From Nevskiaceae bacterium (GTDB taxonomy: Bacteria > Pseudomonadota > Gammaproteobacteria > Steroidobacterales > Steroidobacteraceae): DNA of 64,000 bases. The notes beneath the pieces are model-generated. The model had not been told where the DNA came from, searched no databases, and was given only the letters and a program-made list of their open reading frames with translations. The stretch lies in NCBI GenBank assembly GCA_018883185.1, contig VEQP01000002.1, forward strand, positions 62,001 to 126,000, in the 5' to 3' direction. A program made the position numbers and the translations under genes. Below are positions 55,481 to 64,000 of the stretch, piece after piece. The stretch's first letter is position 1; each line of letters starts with the position of its first letter.

Positions 55481-56371
55481 TTGAAAGTCAGTCATCACCC
55501 TGATTATTTTCTGCCGCTGCCGGACGGTCATCCGTTCCCGATGGTCAAGTACACGCTGGTGTATGACCGCCTGCGTGCAGCAGGCTTGCTGCCTGCGGAA
55601 TGCATGATGATCCCCGAGGAGATCGCGCGCCTTGATCTCGAGCGGGTGCACACCAAGGCCTATCTCGACCGGTTGTTCGGGCCTGGCCTGAGTGCCGCTG
55701 AAGTGCGTGCGCTCGGTGTGCCGTGGTCACCGCGACTGTTGCGCCGCTCTCGATTGGCAACCCAAGGCACGCTGCTTGCGGCCCGTGCGGCACTCGATGA
55801 CGGACGGGCTGGCAATCTCGCCGGCGGCACCCACCATGCGTTTGCCGATCATGGCGAGGGCTTCTGTGTGCTCAACGACGTGGCGGTCGCGATCCGTGCC
55901 TTGCAGCATGCAAAGAAAATCTCGCGAGCGCTGGTCATCGATCTTGACGTGCATCAGGGCAACGGCACCGCGGCCATCTTCGAGGCCGATGCCAGTGTGT
56001 TCACCTTCTCGATGCATGGCGAGCGCAACTATCCGGCCCGCAAGATGCGCTCCTCGCTCGATGTTGGGCTTCCCGATGGCACCGACGATGCGAGCTACCT
56101 GCAAGTGCTGCAGGAACATCTGCCTAGGCTGCTGCAGCAGTTCGTGCCGGACATCGTGTTTTATCTCGCCGGGGTCGATGTGGCGGAGGGCGATCGCTAC
56201 GGGCGGTTTCGCCTTACCGAGCAGGGCATCCGCGAGCGCGAGCGCACGGTGCTCGAGTGGGCGCGGCATCAGGGTTTGCCGCTAGTGGTGACACTGGCCG
56301 GTGGCTACTCGCCGAATGCGCTGCGCACGGCCATACTGCACTGCATCGTCTTTGAAGAGGCGGCCAAGTGA
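55481..56371 (+). CDS. Histone deacetylase/acetylpolyamine amidohydrolase family protein
   Basis: A 296-residue zinc deacetylase-fold protein. The catalytic pair of histidines is in AGGTHHAFADHGEGFCVLND, and the zinc ligands lie in IDLDVHQGNGTA and the downstream LAGVDVAEGDRYG. FTFSMHGERNYPARK is another family block. The start is TTG at 55481: it gives the family N-terminus KVSHHPDYF, whereas the first ATG is 21 codons in and would remove the first strand. Bacterial members deacetylate polyamines, acetoin-like compounds or proteins; the substrate is not known. The next gene overlaps by 4 bp (GTGA). Confidence 0.88.
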   Translation: MKVSHHPDYFLPLPDGHPFPMVKYTLVYDRLRAAGLLPAECMMIPEEIARLDLERVHTKAYLDRLFGPGLSAAEVRALGVPWSPRLLRRSRLATQGTLLAARAALDDGRAGNLAGGTHHAFADHGEGFCVLNDVAVAIRALQHAKKISRALVIDLDVHQGNGTAAIFEADASVFTFSMHGERNYPARKMRSSLDVGLPDGTDDASYLQVLQEHLPRLLQQFVPDIVFYLAGVDVAEGDRYGRFRLTEQGIRERERTVLEWARHQGLPLVVTLAGGYSPNALRTAILHCIVFEEAAK

Positions 56372-56898
56372 AGCCCCGTCTGTTTCAGCGCTTTCTGCGC
56401 TTCATGTCCGAGCGACGCATTCTCGCCGATGGGCGCATGCTCGAACTGTATCCGCCGTTTTTGTTTATGCGCATCAAGGTGCTAGAGGTGGACCGCGAGT
56501 GGCGGCACGTGCGCATCCGCCTACCGCTGAATGCGATTTCGCGTAACCCCGGCGGCGTCATGTTCGGCGGCTATCAAGCGGCGCTTGCCGATCCGATCGC
56601 CGCGCTCGCCTGCGCGCGGGTGTTCCCCGGCTACTCCACCTGGACCCGCGCCATGCAGATCGATTTCGAACACGGTGGCAGCACCGATCTCGAACTGCGA
56701 TTCGAATTTTCGGCGGAAATGGAAGCGCAGATTCGCGAAACACTAGCCCGAGAGGGCCGCGCGACACCGTCGTTCGAGTACGGGTATTTTCTGCAGGATG
56801 GCACGCGCTGCACGCGTGTGATCAACACCGTGGCGATTCGGCCGCGCGGTTACAGTCGTGCTACCACGCCGCCCGCGCCGCAAAGCGGCGTCGATTAA
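56368..56898 (+). CDS. Hot-dog-fold thioesterase-like protein (DUF4442 type)
   Basis: A 176-residue hot-dog protein of DUF4442/PaaI style. The sequence [24 protein letters not shown] (about residues 54-78) is the central helix with the preceding NxxGxMFGG motif, which supplies the catalytic Asp/Asn region, followed by [12 protein letters not shown]. It could hydrolyse acyl-CoA, or only bind it. The GTG at 56368 overlaps the deacetylase stop. Its own stop overlaps the convergent rpoH stop by 4 bp. C-terminal residues about 160-176 are Pro-rich and probably disordered. Confidence 0.8.
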   Translation: MKPRLFQRFLRFMSERRILADGRMLELYPPFLFMRIKVLEVDREWRHVRIRLPLNAISRNPGGVMFGGYQAALADPIAALACARVFPGYSTWTRAMQIDFEHGGSTDLELRFEFSAEMEAQIRETLAREGRATPSFEYGYFLQDGTRCTRVINTVAIRPRGYSRATTPPAPQSGVD

Positions 56899-57776
56899 GC
56901 CGCGTCCACCATCACGGCGCGCAGCTTCTTGATCGCATTGGCTTCGAGCTGGCGGATGCGCTCAGCCGACACCGAGTATTTGGCAGCCAGATCGTGCAGC
57001 GTCGGTTTCTCAGCCTCGCTCGACATCCAGCGGCTGGCGAGGATGTCGCGGCTGCGTGCATCGAGCGATTGCAGCGCGGCGGTGAGACGGGCATGAGTCT
57101 GTTCGTCCCACTCGGCGGTTTCGACTTGTTCAGCTGGATCTGCATCGGGTGCAGGCAGATACGCTACCGGTGAATGAGCTTCGTCTTCCTCGGAGTCGAG
57201 CGGCGTGGGATCAAAGGCGATCTCGCGGGCCGACAGACGACGCTCCATCTCGGTGACTTCAGCTGGGGTGACACCAAGCTCGCGCGCTACCGCCGCGGTC
57301 TCGTCGGCCGAGAGCCAGGAGAGGTTCTTCTTCATGCGACGCAGGTTGAAGAACAGCTTGCGCTGCGCTTTGGTGGTCGCGACTTTGACGAGGCGCCAGT
57401 TGCGCAGCACGTACTCGTGGATTTCCGCCCGGATCCAGTGCACGGCAAAGGAGACGAGGCGCACGCCGACGGCCGGATCAAAGCGCTTGACCGCTTTCAT
57501 CAGACCGACGTTGCCTTCCTGAACGAGATCACCCACCGGCAGGCCGTAGCCCGAGTAGCCGCGGGCGATGTGTACGACGAAGCGCAGATGCGAGAGCACC
57601 AGCGCTCGCGCCGCTTCGACATCACCGTCAGCGCGAAAGCGCAGGGCGAGGGCCTGCTCGTCCTCGCGGGAGAGCATGGGCACGCGCGAGACGCGGTCGA
57701 GGTACGCGTCGAGGCTGCCGAGTGGCCCGGTGAGGGCGAAGTCGGCGGAGCGCAGGGCGAGAACTTGGCTGGTCAT
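56895..57776 (-). CDS. rpoH: RNA polymerase heat-shock sigma factor (sigma-32)
   Basis: A 293-residue sigma-70-family factor of RpoH type. Region 2 ([38 protein letters not shown]) and the RpoH box QRKLFFNLR (residues 138-146) identify it as sigma-32 rather than another group-2 factor. Region 4 ([26 protein letters not shown]) binds the -35 element. GAGAGG precedes the ATG at 57776. A near-perfect CIRCE element lies 26 bp upstream of the start codon, so repression by HrcA is likely. Neighbours ftsXEY give the classic gammaproteobacterial order. Confidence 0.97.
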   Translation of the reverse strand: MTSQVLALRSADFALTGPLGSLDAYLDRVSRVPMLSREDEQALALRFRADGDVEAARALVLSHLRFVVHIARGYSGYGLPVGDLVQEGNVGLMKAVKRFDPAVGVRLVSFAVHWIRAEIHEYVLRNWRLVKVATTKAQRKLFFNLRRMKKNLSWLSADETAAVARELGVTPAEVTEMERRLSAREIAFDPTPLDSEEDEAHSPVAYLPAPDADPAEQVETAEWDEQTHARLTAALQSLDARSRDILASRWMSSEAEKPTLHDLAAKYSVSAERIRQLEANAIKKLRAVMVDAA

Positions 57777-57801
57777 GCGTGGGTTACCTCTCGGTTGAAG
57801 T

Positions 57802-57828
57802 CTAGCACTCTGTGTCTTTGAGTGCTAA
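57802..57828. promoter_or_regulatory. CIRCE element (HrcA operator) upstream of rpoH
   Basis: The arms are CTAGCACTC (57802-57810) and GAGTGCTAA (57820-57828) with the exact 9-base spacer TGTGTCTTT. Against the consensus TTAGCACTC-N9-GAGTGCTAA this is 17 of 18 arm positions; the only change is the first base. It lies 26 bp upstream of the rpoH start codon, in the promoter/5' leader region. HrcA binds CIRCE and represses at normal temperature; its presence here is inferred since no hrcA gene is in the window. Confidence 0.93.
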
Positions 57829-57891
57829 ACCCGGCCGAAGTTCAGGTCGATAAGCTCAGTCTAATCAATGGCTTAGAGACCCGACCCTAGG

Positions 57892-58818
57892 TCACTGCCG
57901 CGGCTCAATCCGCGACAGGTGCCGCGCAGCGCCGATCCAGGCCCCCACCAGCCCGAGCAGGGCACCACCGCCGAGTAGCACGCCGAGCTCCTCGATCGTC
58001 AGCCCGACGAGCTGAAAGTTGCTGCCATAGAGCCGGGCGAGCTGCATTAGCGAAGGTTCGAGCGCCGCATTAATCGCGAGGAGCCACAACGCTGCGAGAG
58101 CGGCGCCGAATAGGCCGTACAGTCCGCCGAGATATAAAAAGGGTCGGCGCACGTAAGCGTTCGAGCCACCGACCAACTTCGTGACTTCGATCTCGGCGCG
58201 GCGCGCGCTGATCTCGAGGCGTATGGCGTTGCCGATGATGGCGAGCACGCCGGCGGCCAGCAGTGCGGCGAACACTTGGAACACGCGTTCGAGCAAGCCG
58301 AGCAACGCGCTTAGGCGACGCACCCATTCGTTATCGACTTGCACGATATCGGTCTCGGGCCAACTGGCGAGATAACGCTGCAGTGCGGCCACACTCGAGG
58401 GGTCGGCACGATCGCTGCTGGGTCGCAGGCTGATCACGTGCGGCAGAGGGTTGCCTTGCAGCGCTTCAAGTGCGGCACCAAAGCCGGAGTATTTACGAAA
58501 CTCCGCGAGACCATCCTCCGCTGAAATCAGCATGACGCGGCCGGCTTCGCGGCGCGCCCGCGCACTGTCGGCGAGTTGGCGGGCCCGCTCGAGTGACACG
58601 TCGGTCTTGAGATAGACCGTCAGTTCGATCGCTTCGGTCACGCTGCTCGTGGCGCTGCGCGCGTTCTTGACGAGCAGGTACAGGCAGGTCGGCAGCGTGA
58701 GCGCGAGGCTGATCACCGCGATACTCAGCAGCGTACCGAGCGGTCGACGCAGCAGATAACCCAGCGTCGCGAGCAACGCCTGCAGATGTCGCGCCACATA
58801 GGTGAGGGGCGAGCTCAT
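57892..58818 (-). CDS. ftsX: Cell division protein FtsX
   Basis: A 308-residue four-helix inner-membrane protein. An N-terminal helix (LLRRPLGTLLSIAVISLALTLPTCLYLL) is followed by an extracytoplasmic domain (residues about 58-160, with ELTVYLKTD) and three C-terminal helices in a MacB/FtsX-type permease domain (EIEVTKLVGGSNAYVRRPFLYLGG). FtsEX controls peptidoglycan amidase activation at the septum. The start at 58818 overlaps the ftsE stop by 4 bp. It is the last gene of the ftsY-ftsE-ftsX run and is followed by rpoH after 115 bp. Confidence 0.95.
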   Translation of the reverse strand: MSSPLTYVARHLQALLATLGYLLRRPLGTLLSIAVISLALTLPTCLYLLVKNARSATSSVTEAIELTVYLKTDVSLERARQLADSARARREAGRVMLISAEDGLAEFRKYSGFGAALEALQGNPLPHVISLRPSSDRADPSSVAALQRYLASWPETDIVQVDNEWVRRLSALLGLLERVFQVFAALLAAGVLAIIGNAIRLEISARRAEIEVTKLVGGSNAYVRRPFLYLGGLYGLFGAALAALWLLAINAALEPSLMQLARLYGSNFQLVGLTIEELGVLLGGGALLGLVGAWIGAARHLSRIEPRQ

Positions 58819-59483
58819 ATCGTGGACGTCCCGCCGAGCAGGCGACCTTCGTCGATGTGCAGTTCGCGATGCCCGAACTCGCGCACGAGGGCCATATCGT
58901 GCGTGGCGATCACTACAGTGACACCCACCTCCTGAAAGCGGGCGAACAGTTGCATCACATCGCGCGCGAGGGAGTGATCGAGATTGCCCGTGGGCTCATC
59001 GGCAATGAGGATGGTGGGGCGCGCCACCACCGCGCGTGCGATGCCGACCCGCTGCTGCTCGCCAACCGACAGTTCCAGCGGCAGTGCCCGCTCCTGCTCC
59101 CGCAACCCGACCTGATCGAGCGCCGCTCGCACGCGCTTGTCGATGTCGCGATACCGGGTGTCCGACACCATCAGCGGCAGCGCCACGTTGTCGTACACCG
59201 GGCGGTCCATCAGCAGTTGGTGATCCTGGAAGACGACGCCGAGGCGGCGGCGATACGCCGCTACCGCTCGCGCGGGCAGGCTGCCGGTGTCTTGGCCGTT
59301 GACGAGTACGCTGCCTCGCGTGGGTCGCTCGAGCAAGGCCACGAGCTTCAGCACCGAGCTTTTGCCTGCGCCAGATCGACCCGTGAGGAACACGAACTCC
59401 CCGGCGCCGATCCGGAACGACACGTCCTGCAGGGCCTCGCGGCCGTTCGGATAGCGCTTGAAGACGTGTTCGAACTGGATCAT
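58815..59483 (-). CDS. ftsE: Cell division ATP-binding protein FtsE
   Basis: A 222-residue ABC ATPase. Walker A is GRSGAGKSS (about residue 36), signature LSVGEQQRVGIARA, Walker B ILIADEPTGNLD, and the switch His is in ATHD. The family start IQFEHVFKRYPNGREAL is clear. The signature differs from LSGGQ (LSVGE), as seen in some FtsE proteins. It works with FtsX at the division ring. It starts 7 bp after the ftsY stop and overlaps ftsX by 4 bp. Confidence 0.96.
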   Translation of the reverse strand: MIQFEHVFKRYPNGREALQDVSFRIGAGEFVFLTGRSGAGKSSVLKLVALLERPTRGSVLVNGQDTGSLPARAVAAYRRRLGVVFQDHQLLMDRPVYDNVALPLMVSDTRYRDIDKRVRAALDQVGLREQERALPLELSVGEQQRVGIARAVVARPTILIADEPTGNLDHSLARDVMQLFARFQEVGVTVVIATHDMALVREFGHRELHIDEGRLLGGTSTI

Positions 59484-59490
59484 CGCGGCA

Positions 59491-60432
59491 TTATCCCTTG
59501 CCGCCGTCGATCAGCGCACGCGCGAAGGCTTCGGCATCGAATTCGCCGAAATCCTGCGCCCCTTCGCCGATGCCTATAAAGCGGATGGGCAGGGCGAGCT
59601 GGCGGGCGATGGCGAGCACGATGCCGCCTTTGGCCGAACCGTCGAGTTTGGTGAGCACGAGCCCGGTCACGCCGACCGCTTCGCGGAATTGCACGGCTTG
59701 CTTGAGCGCGTTCTGTCCTTGGTTGGCATCGAGCACCAGCAGCACCTCGTGGGGCGCGCTGGGGTCGACTTTGCCGAGCACGCGGCGCACCTTGCGCAGT
59801 TCCTCCATCAAGTGCGTCTGCGCCTGCAAGCGGCCCGCAGTATCAGCGATCAGCACGTCGGCACCGCGGCTGCGCGCGGCGCTCAGCGCATCGAACGCGA
59901 CGGCGGCCGGATCCGCGCCTGGCGCCTGCGCGATCAGCTCCGCGCCAGTGCGTGCAGCCCAGATGCCGAGCTGCTCGGTGGCAGCGGCGCGAAAGGTGTC
60001 GCCGGCCGCGAGCATCACCTTGAGGCCCTCTTGCGTGTAGAGACTGGCCAGTTTGCCGATGGTCGTCGTCTTACCCGAGCCGTTCACGCCGACGACGAGG
60101 ATGGTGAAGGGCTTGCGCGAGGGATCGATACGCAGTGGCTGAGCCACGGGTTGCAGCAAGGCCGTGATGTCCGCCTGCAGCGCCTGCAGCAGCGCCTCGA
60201 CATCGCCGAGCTGCTGGCGCGCCACGCGCGCGCGCAAGCCTTCGAGCAACTCCTCGGTGACCGTCACGCCGACGTCGGCCGCGAGCAGTCGCGTCTCGAG
60301 TTCCTCCAGTACCTCTGCATCGATGCGCCGCGAGCCAAAGAGACGAGCGAGCTCGCTGCCGAGCCCTGCGCCCGGACGAGTCAGGCGCGCGCGCAGGCGG
60401 GCAAAAAAGCCGGGTTTGGAATCGCTGCTCAT
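59491..60432 (-). CDS. ftsY: Signal recognition particle receptor FtsY
   Basis: A 313-residue SRP GTPase. The N-domain helical bundle (about residues 20-95) is followed by the G domain: G1 GVNGSGKTTTIGKLA (about residue 115), DTFRAAATEQL, the G3 DTAGRLQ motif and TKLDGSAKGG with G4 TKLD. The FtsY-typical end GEGAQDFGEFDAEAFARALI is present. It lacks the long acidic N-terminal A domain of E. coli FtsY (497), so membrane contact must come from the short lipid-binding N-terminus. It is divergent from rsmD with 51 bp between starts. Confidence 0.96.
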   Translation of the reverse strand: MSSDSKPGFFARLRARLTRPGAGLGSELARLFGSRRIDAEVLEELETRLLAADVGVTVTEELLEGLRARVARQQLGDVEALLQALQADITALLQPVAQPLRIDPSRKPFTILVVGVNGSGKTTTIGKLASLYTQEGLKVMLAAGDTFRAAATEQLGIWAARTGAELIAQAPGADPAAVAFDALSAARSRGADVLIADTAGRLQAQTHLMEELRKVRRVLGKVDPSAPHEVLLVLDANQGQNALKQAVQFREAVGVTGLVLTKLDGSAKGGIVLAIARQLALPIRFIGIGEGAQDFGEFDAEAFARALIDGGKG

Positions 60433-60483
60433 CGGCGCATCCTGCTCATGGGAACGCGGATTTTAGGCTACCCTGCGCCGCAA

Positions 60484-62231
<1,748 letters not shown>

Positions 62232-62244
<13 letters not shown>

Positions 62245-63050
62245 TCGGCGCACCAGTAGGTCGAGCGCTGCGCCTGCACGCGTTGACGGATCGGCGTGCC
62301 GCAGTGACGGCAGGGTTCGCCGCCACGTTCGTAGACCTGCAGTTGCTGGCGGAAGTAACCGGGGCTGCCATCGGCGCCCACGTAATCACGCAGCGTCGTG
62401 CCGCCGACACGCACCGCCTTGCCGAGCACAGACTTGATGGCGTGCACGAGGCGCGCGGCTTCCTCCCGCGTGACGCGGCGCGCAGCCCGCCCTGGGCGAA
62501 TACCCGCAACGAACAACGCCTCGCTCGCGTAGATGTTGCCGACGCCGACGACCACCTGGGCATTCATGATGTGCGGCTTGATCGCGACACGTCGATCGCG
62601 CAAGCGCGACCAAAGATATTCCGTATCGAACTCATCTTCGAGCGGTTCGGGGCCGAGGTGTCTAAGCAGGGGATGCGCTGTGGCGTCACCTTGCAGCCAA
62701 TGCACCGAGCCGAAGCGGCGCGGATCGTTGAAACGGAGCGCACTGCCGTTCTCGAGCAGCCATTCGAGATGATCGTGCTTGAGTCGCGGCGCGGTGTGCG
62801 GCAGCACGCGCAGGTTGCCGGACATGCCAAGGTGCAGCATCAACATGCCGCCATCGTCGAAATGAAACAGCAGGTATTTGGCACGCCGGGTGACGCGTTC
62901 CACGCGGCGCCCTGCAAGTCGCTGCGGTAAATCCGCCGGCACCCGCCAGCGCAGACGCGGCTCGTAGACGCGAAGCTCAAGCACGCGCTGACCCACCACG
63001 TGCGGCTCGACGCCGCGACGGGTGGTTTCGACTTCGGGTAATTCAGGCAG
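62232..63050 (-). CDS. mutM: Formamidopyrimidine-DNA glycosylase, apparent CTG start
   Basis: A 272-residue Fpg/MutM that removes oxidised purines. The required N-terminus M-P-E-L-P-E-V-E-T-T-R-R-G is encoded from 63050, but its first codon is CTG. The next possible GTG, in VGQRV, would remove Pro2 and Glu3, which are the catalytic residues. The in-frame TAA of rpmG lies 12 bp upstream, so no other start is available. Other features: Lys in RRAKYLLF, FNDPRRFGS, the helix-two-turn-helix NIYASEALF, and the C-terminal zinc finger CRHCG...CAEC. It follows rpmG and is followed by an AlkA-like gene. SD-like AAGGGCG overlaps the rpmG stop. Confidence 0.9.
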
Positions 63051-63062
63051 GGCGGAGCGCCC

Positions 63063-63218
63063 TTACTTGATCTTCGTTTCCTTGTACGCCACGTGCTTGC
63101 GCACGACGGGGTCGTACTTCTTCACGTCCATCTTTTCAGGATGCAGACGCTTGTTCTTCATGGCCACGTAGAAGTGACCCGTGCCGGCCGTAGACAACAA
63201 CTTCACTTTTTCGCGCAT
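63063..63218 (-). CDS. rpmG: 50S ribosomal protein L33
   Basis: A 51-residue basic protein: [21 protein letters not shown], then [20 protein letters not shown] and terminal YKETKIK. This is the cysteine-free (C-minus) L33 form, with no zinc CxxC pairs. It sits between rpmB (17 bp gap) and mutM (12 bp gap) in the same direction, the standard gammaproteobacterial order. Confidence 0.97.
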   Translation of the reverse strand: MREKVKLLSTAGTGHFYVAMKNKRLHPEKMDVKKYDPVVRKHVAYKETKIK

Positions 63219-63234
63219 GGTGGCGGGCTCCGGC

Positions 63235-63471
63235 TCAGATCTTCATGCCCTTGGCGCGCAGGTCGGCGACCACGGCGTCCAGGCCATTTTTTTCGATGGT
63301 ACGCAGGGCGTTGGTGCTGACGCGCAGCGACACCCAGCGCTGCTCGCCCTCGAGCCAGAAACGCTGCCTGTGCAGGTTCGGCAGGAAGCGGCGACGCTTC
63401 TTGTTGTTCGCGTGCGAGACGCGATTGCCCGTGGTTGGGCGCTTGCCAGTGAGTTCGCAGACGCGGGACAT
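63235..63471 (-). CDS. rpmB: 50S ribosomal protein L28
   Basis: A 78-residue basic protein. The family start [34 protein letters not shown] is clear, and [18 protein letters not shown] follows. It is the standard 78 residues. It leads the rpmB-rpmG-mutM run and has its own promoter in the gap after radC (63540-63568). Confidence 0.98.
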   Translation of the reverse strand: MSRVCELTGKRPTTGNRVSHANNKKRRRFLPNLHRQRFWLEGEQRWVSLRVSTNALRTIEKNGLDAVVADLRAKGMKI

Positions 63472-63539
63472 CGTAGGAAGCCTTTTAAATCAGTGGTTTA
63501 CGGTGATCGGGGGGTTTAGGCCCCGAACAAAGGGCCGCT

Positions 63540-63568
63540 TTTATACCAGTCTGCGCGCGGCTCGGCAA
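63540..63568 (-). promoter_or_regulatory. Extended -10 promoter for rpmB-rpmG
   Basis: The minus-strand -10 is TATAAA (63540-63545), preceded by TGG, giving an extended -10 TGGTATAAA. A -35 TTGCCG at 63563-63568 is spaced 17 bp. The start would be about 60 bp upstream of rpmB. The leader (63472-63533) is GC-rich with alternative GGCC/GGGG pairings. Confidence 0.7.
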
Positions 63569-63612
63569 CCAGTACCCGTTGGCGCGGGTGCCCGGCGGCG
63601 TTGAGTAGGGGG

Positions 63613-64000
63613 TCAGAGCAGCCCCCTTTCGGCGAAGGAGAGGATCTGCGGACCCGCGACGATCAGGTGGTCGAGGATGCGAATGTCCACGAGGGCTAGC
63701 GCATCGCGCAGGCGTTGGGTGATGAGCTCATCCGCCCGACTCGGCTCCGCGACGCCCGAGGGGTGATTATGGGCGAGGATCAGTGCGGCGGCGTTGTGTG
63801 CCAGCGCTTCGCGAACGACCTCGCGGGGGTGCACGCTCGCGCCATCGATGGTGCCGCGGAACAGCTCATCGAAGGCGATCAGCCGGTGGCGGTTGTCGAG
63901 GTAGAGGCAGCAAAACACCTCGTAGGGTCGGTCGCGCAGTCTTGCGATGAGAAATCGACGCGTTTCGCTCGGTGAGCCGAGCAGCGGGCCGCCGCGTAGG
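63613..64000 (-). CDS. radC: RadC-family JAB-domain protein, 5' part cut off by the window
   Basis: The last 129 residues of RadC. The JAMM/MPN metal motif reads LAHNHPSG, followed by the usual [28 protein letters not shown] and the terminal [10 protein letters not shown]. The start lies beyond the window's right edge. The function is not the old recombination role; RadC proteins are JAB-like metal proteins of unknown function. Its position upstream of rpmB-rpmG is conserved in gammaproteobacteria. Confidence 0.95.
   Translation of the reverse strand, partial: LRGGPLLGSPSETRRFLIARLRDRPYEVFCCLYLDNRHRLIAFDELFRGTIDGASVHPREVVREALAHNAAALILAHNHPSGVAEPSRADELITQRLRDALALVDIRILDHLIVAGPQILSFAERGLL

Overview
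The window reads as a high-GC gammaproteobacterial chromosome. Housekeeping neighbourhoods are typical of the class: ftsY-ftsE-ftsX next to rpoH, rsmD-coaD, radC-rpmB-rpmG-mutM, gltB-gltD, tamA-tamB and priA. The oligotrophic and catabolic content (TonB-dependent receptor, CBM9/DUF5916 protein, PQQ-type dehydrogenase, many SDR/AKR/MFS genes, several Tat-like leaders) suggests a Nevskiales/Steroidobacteraceae-like lineage. That placement is inferred from gene content and was not tested phylogenetically. No insertion sequence, prophage, CRISPR array, tRNA or rRNA was found. Coding density is very high, with many 4-bp ATGA/GTGA overlaps.

Layout. 1-9.5 kb: the 5' part of priA (leftward) with a cluster of DnaA-box-like sites upstream, an EamA permease, a small winged-helix-like protein, a TraB/GumN protein, an HNH nuclease, an Asp-box (sialidase-fold) protein, a PolA-type 5'-3' exonuclease coupled to an LpxL-like acyltransferase, and acetyl-CoA synthetase. 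9.5-20 kb: a TonB-dependent receptor ending in a strong terminator; a leftward operon encoding a protein resembling red chlorophyll catabolite reductase, a GNAT protein and a glycerophosphodiesterase; a divergent Tat-signal SDR plus TPR protein; a flavodoxin-like reductase plus DUF2238 protein; and a DUF5916 protein. 20-33 kb: tamB-tamA, an NRDE protein, nudC, an FlhC-like regulator divergent from an unknown gene, a YadGH-type ABC exporter, a YheT-type hydrolase, a SPOR lipoprotein and an ExeA-type ATPase.

33-44 kb: a PQQ-type dehydrogenase; a leftward run of MHS transporter, Asp/Glu racemase-superfamily enzyme, Tat-signal aldo/keto reductase and nucleoside hydrolase that looks like an uptake and catabolism operon; an SDR; a sterol-desaturase-family protein; a Tat-signal nitrilase-fold protein whose catalytic cysteine appears replaced by serine; and a VapBC-type toxin-antitoxin pair with a perfect 20-bp palindrome upstream. 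44-52 kb: gltBD, a lipoprotein, and a roughly 400-bp gap that probably holds a leftward structured non-coding RNA with its own promoter and terminator.

52-64 kb: a leftward unknown protein, MFS transporter and ThDP enzyme; a histone-deacetylase-family amidohydrolase with a hot-dog thioesterase; rpoH preceded by a near-perfect CIRCE element; ftsXEY; rsmD-coaD; an AlkA-like glycosylase; mutM, apparently starting at CTG; rpmG; rpmB; and the 3' part of radC.

Most notable signals: CIRCE in front of rpoH, the unassigned RNA gene downstream of gltD, the CTG start of mutM, the RCC-reductase-like protein, the DnaA-box cluster upstream of priA, and the altered active sites in the nitrilase-fold and racemase-superfamily enzymes.
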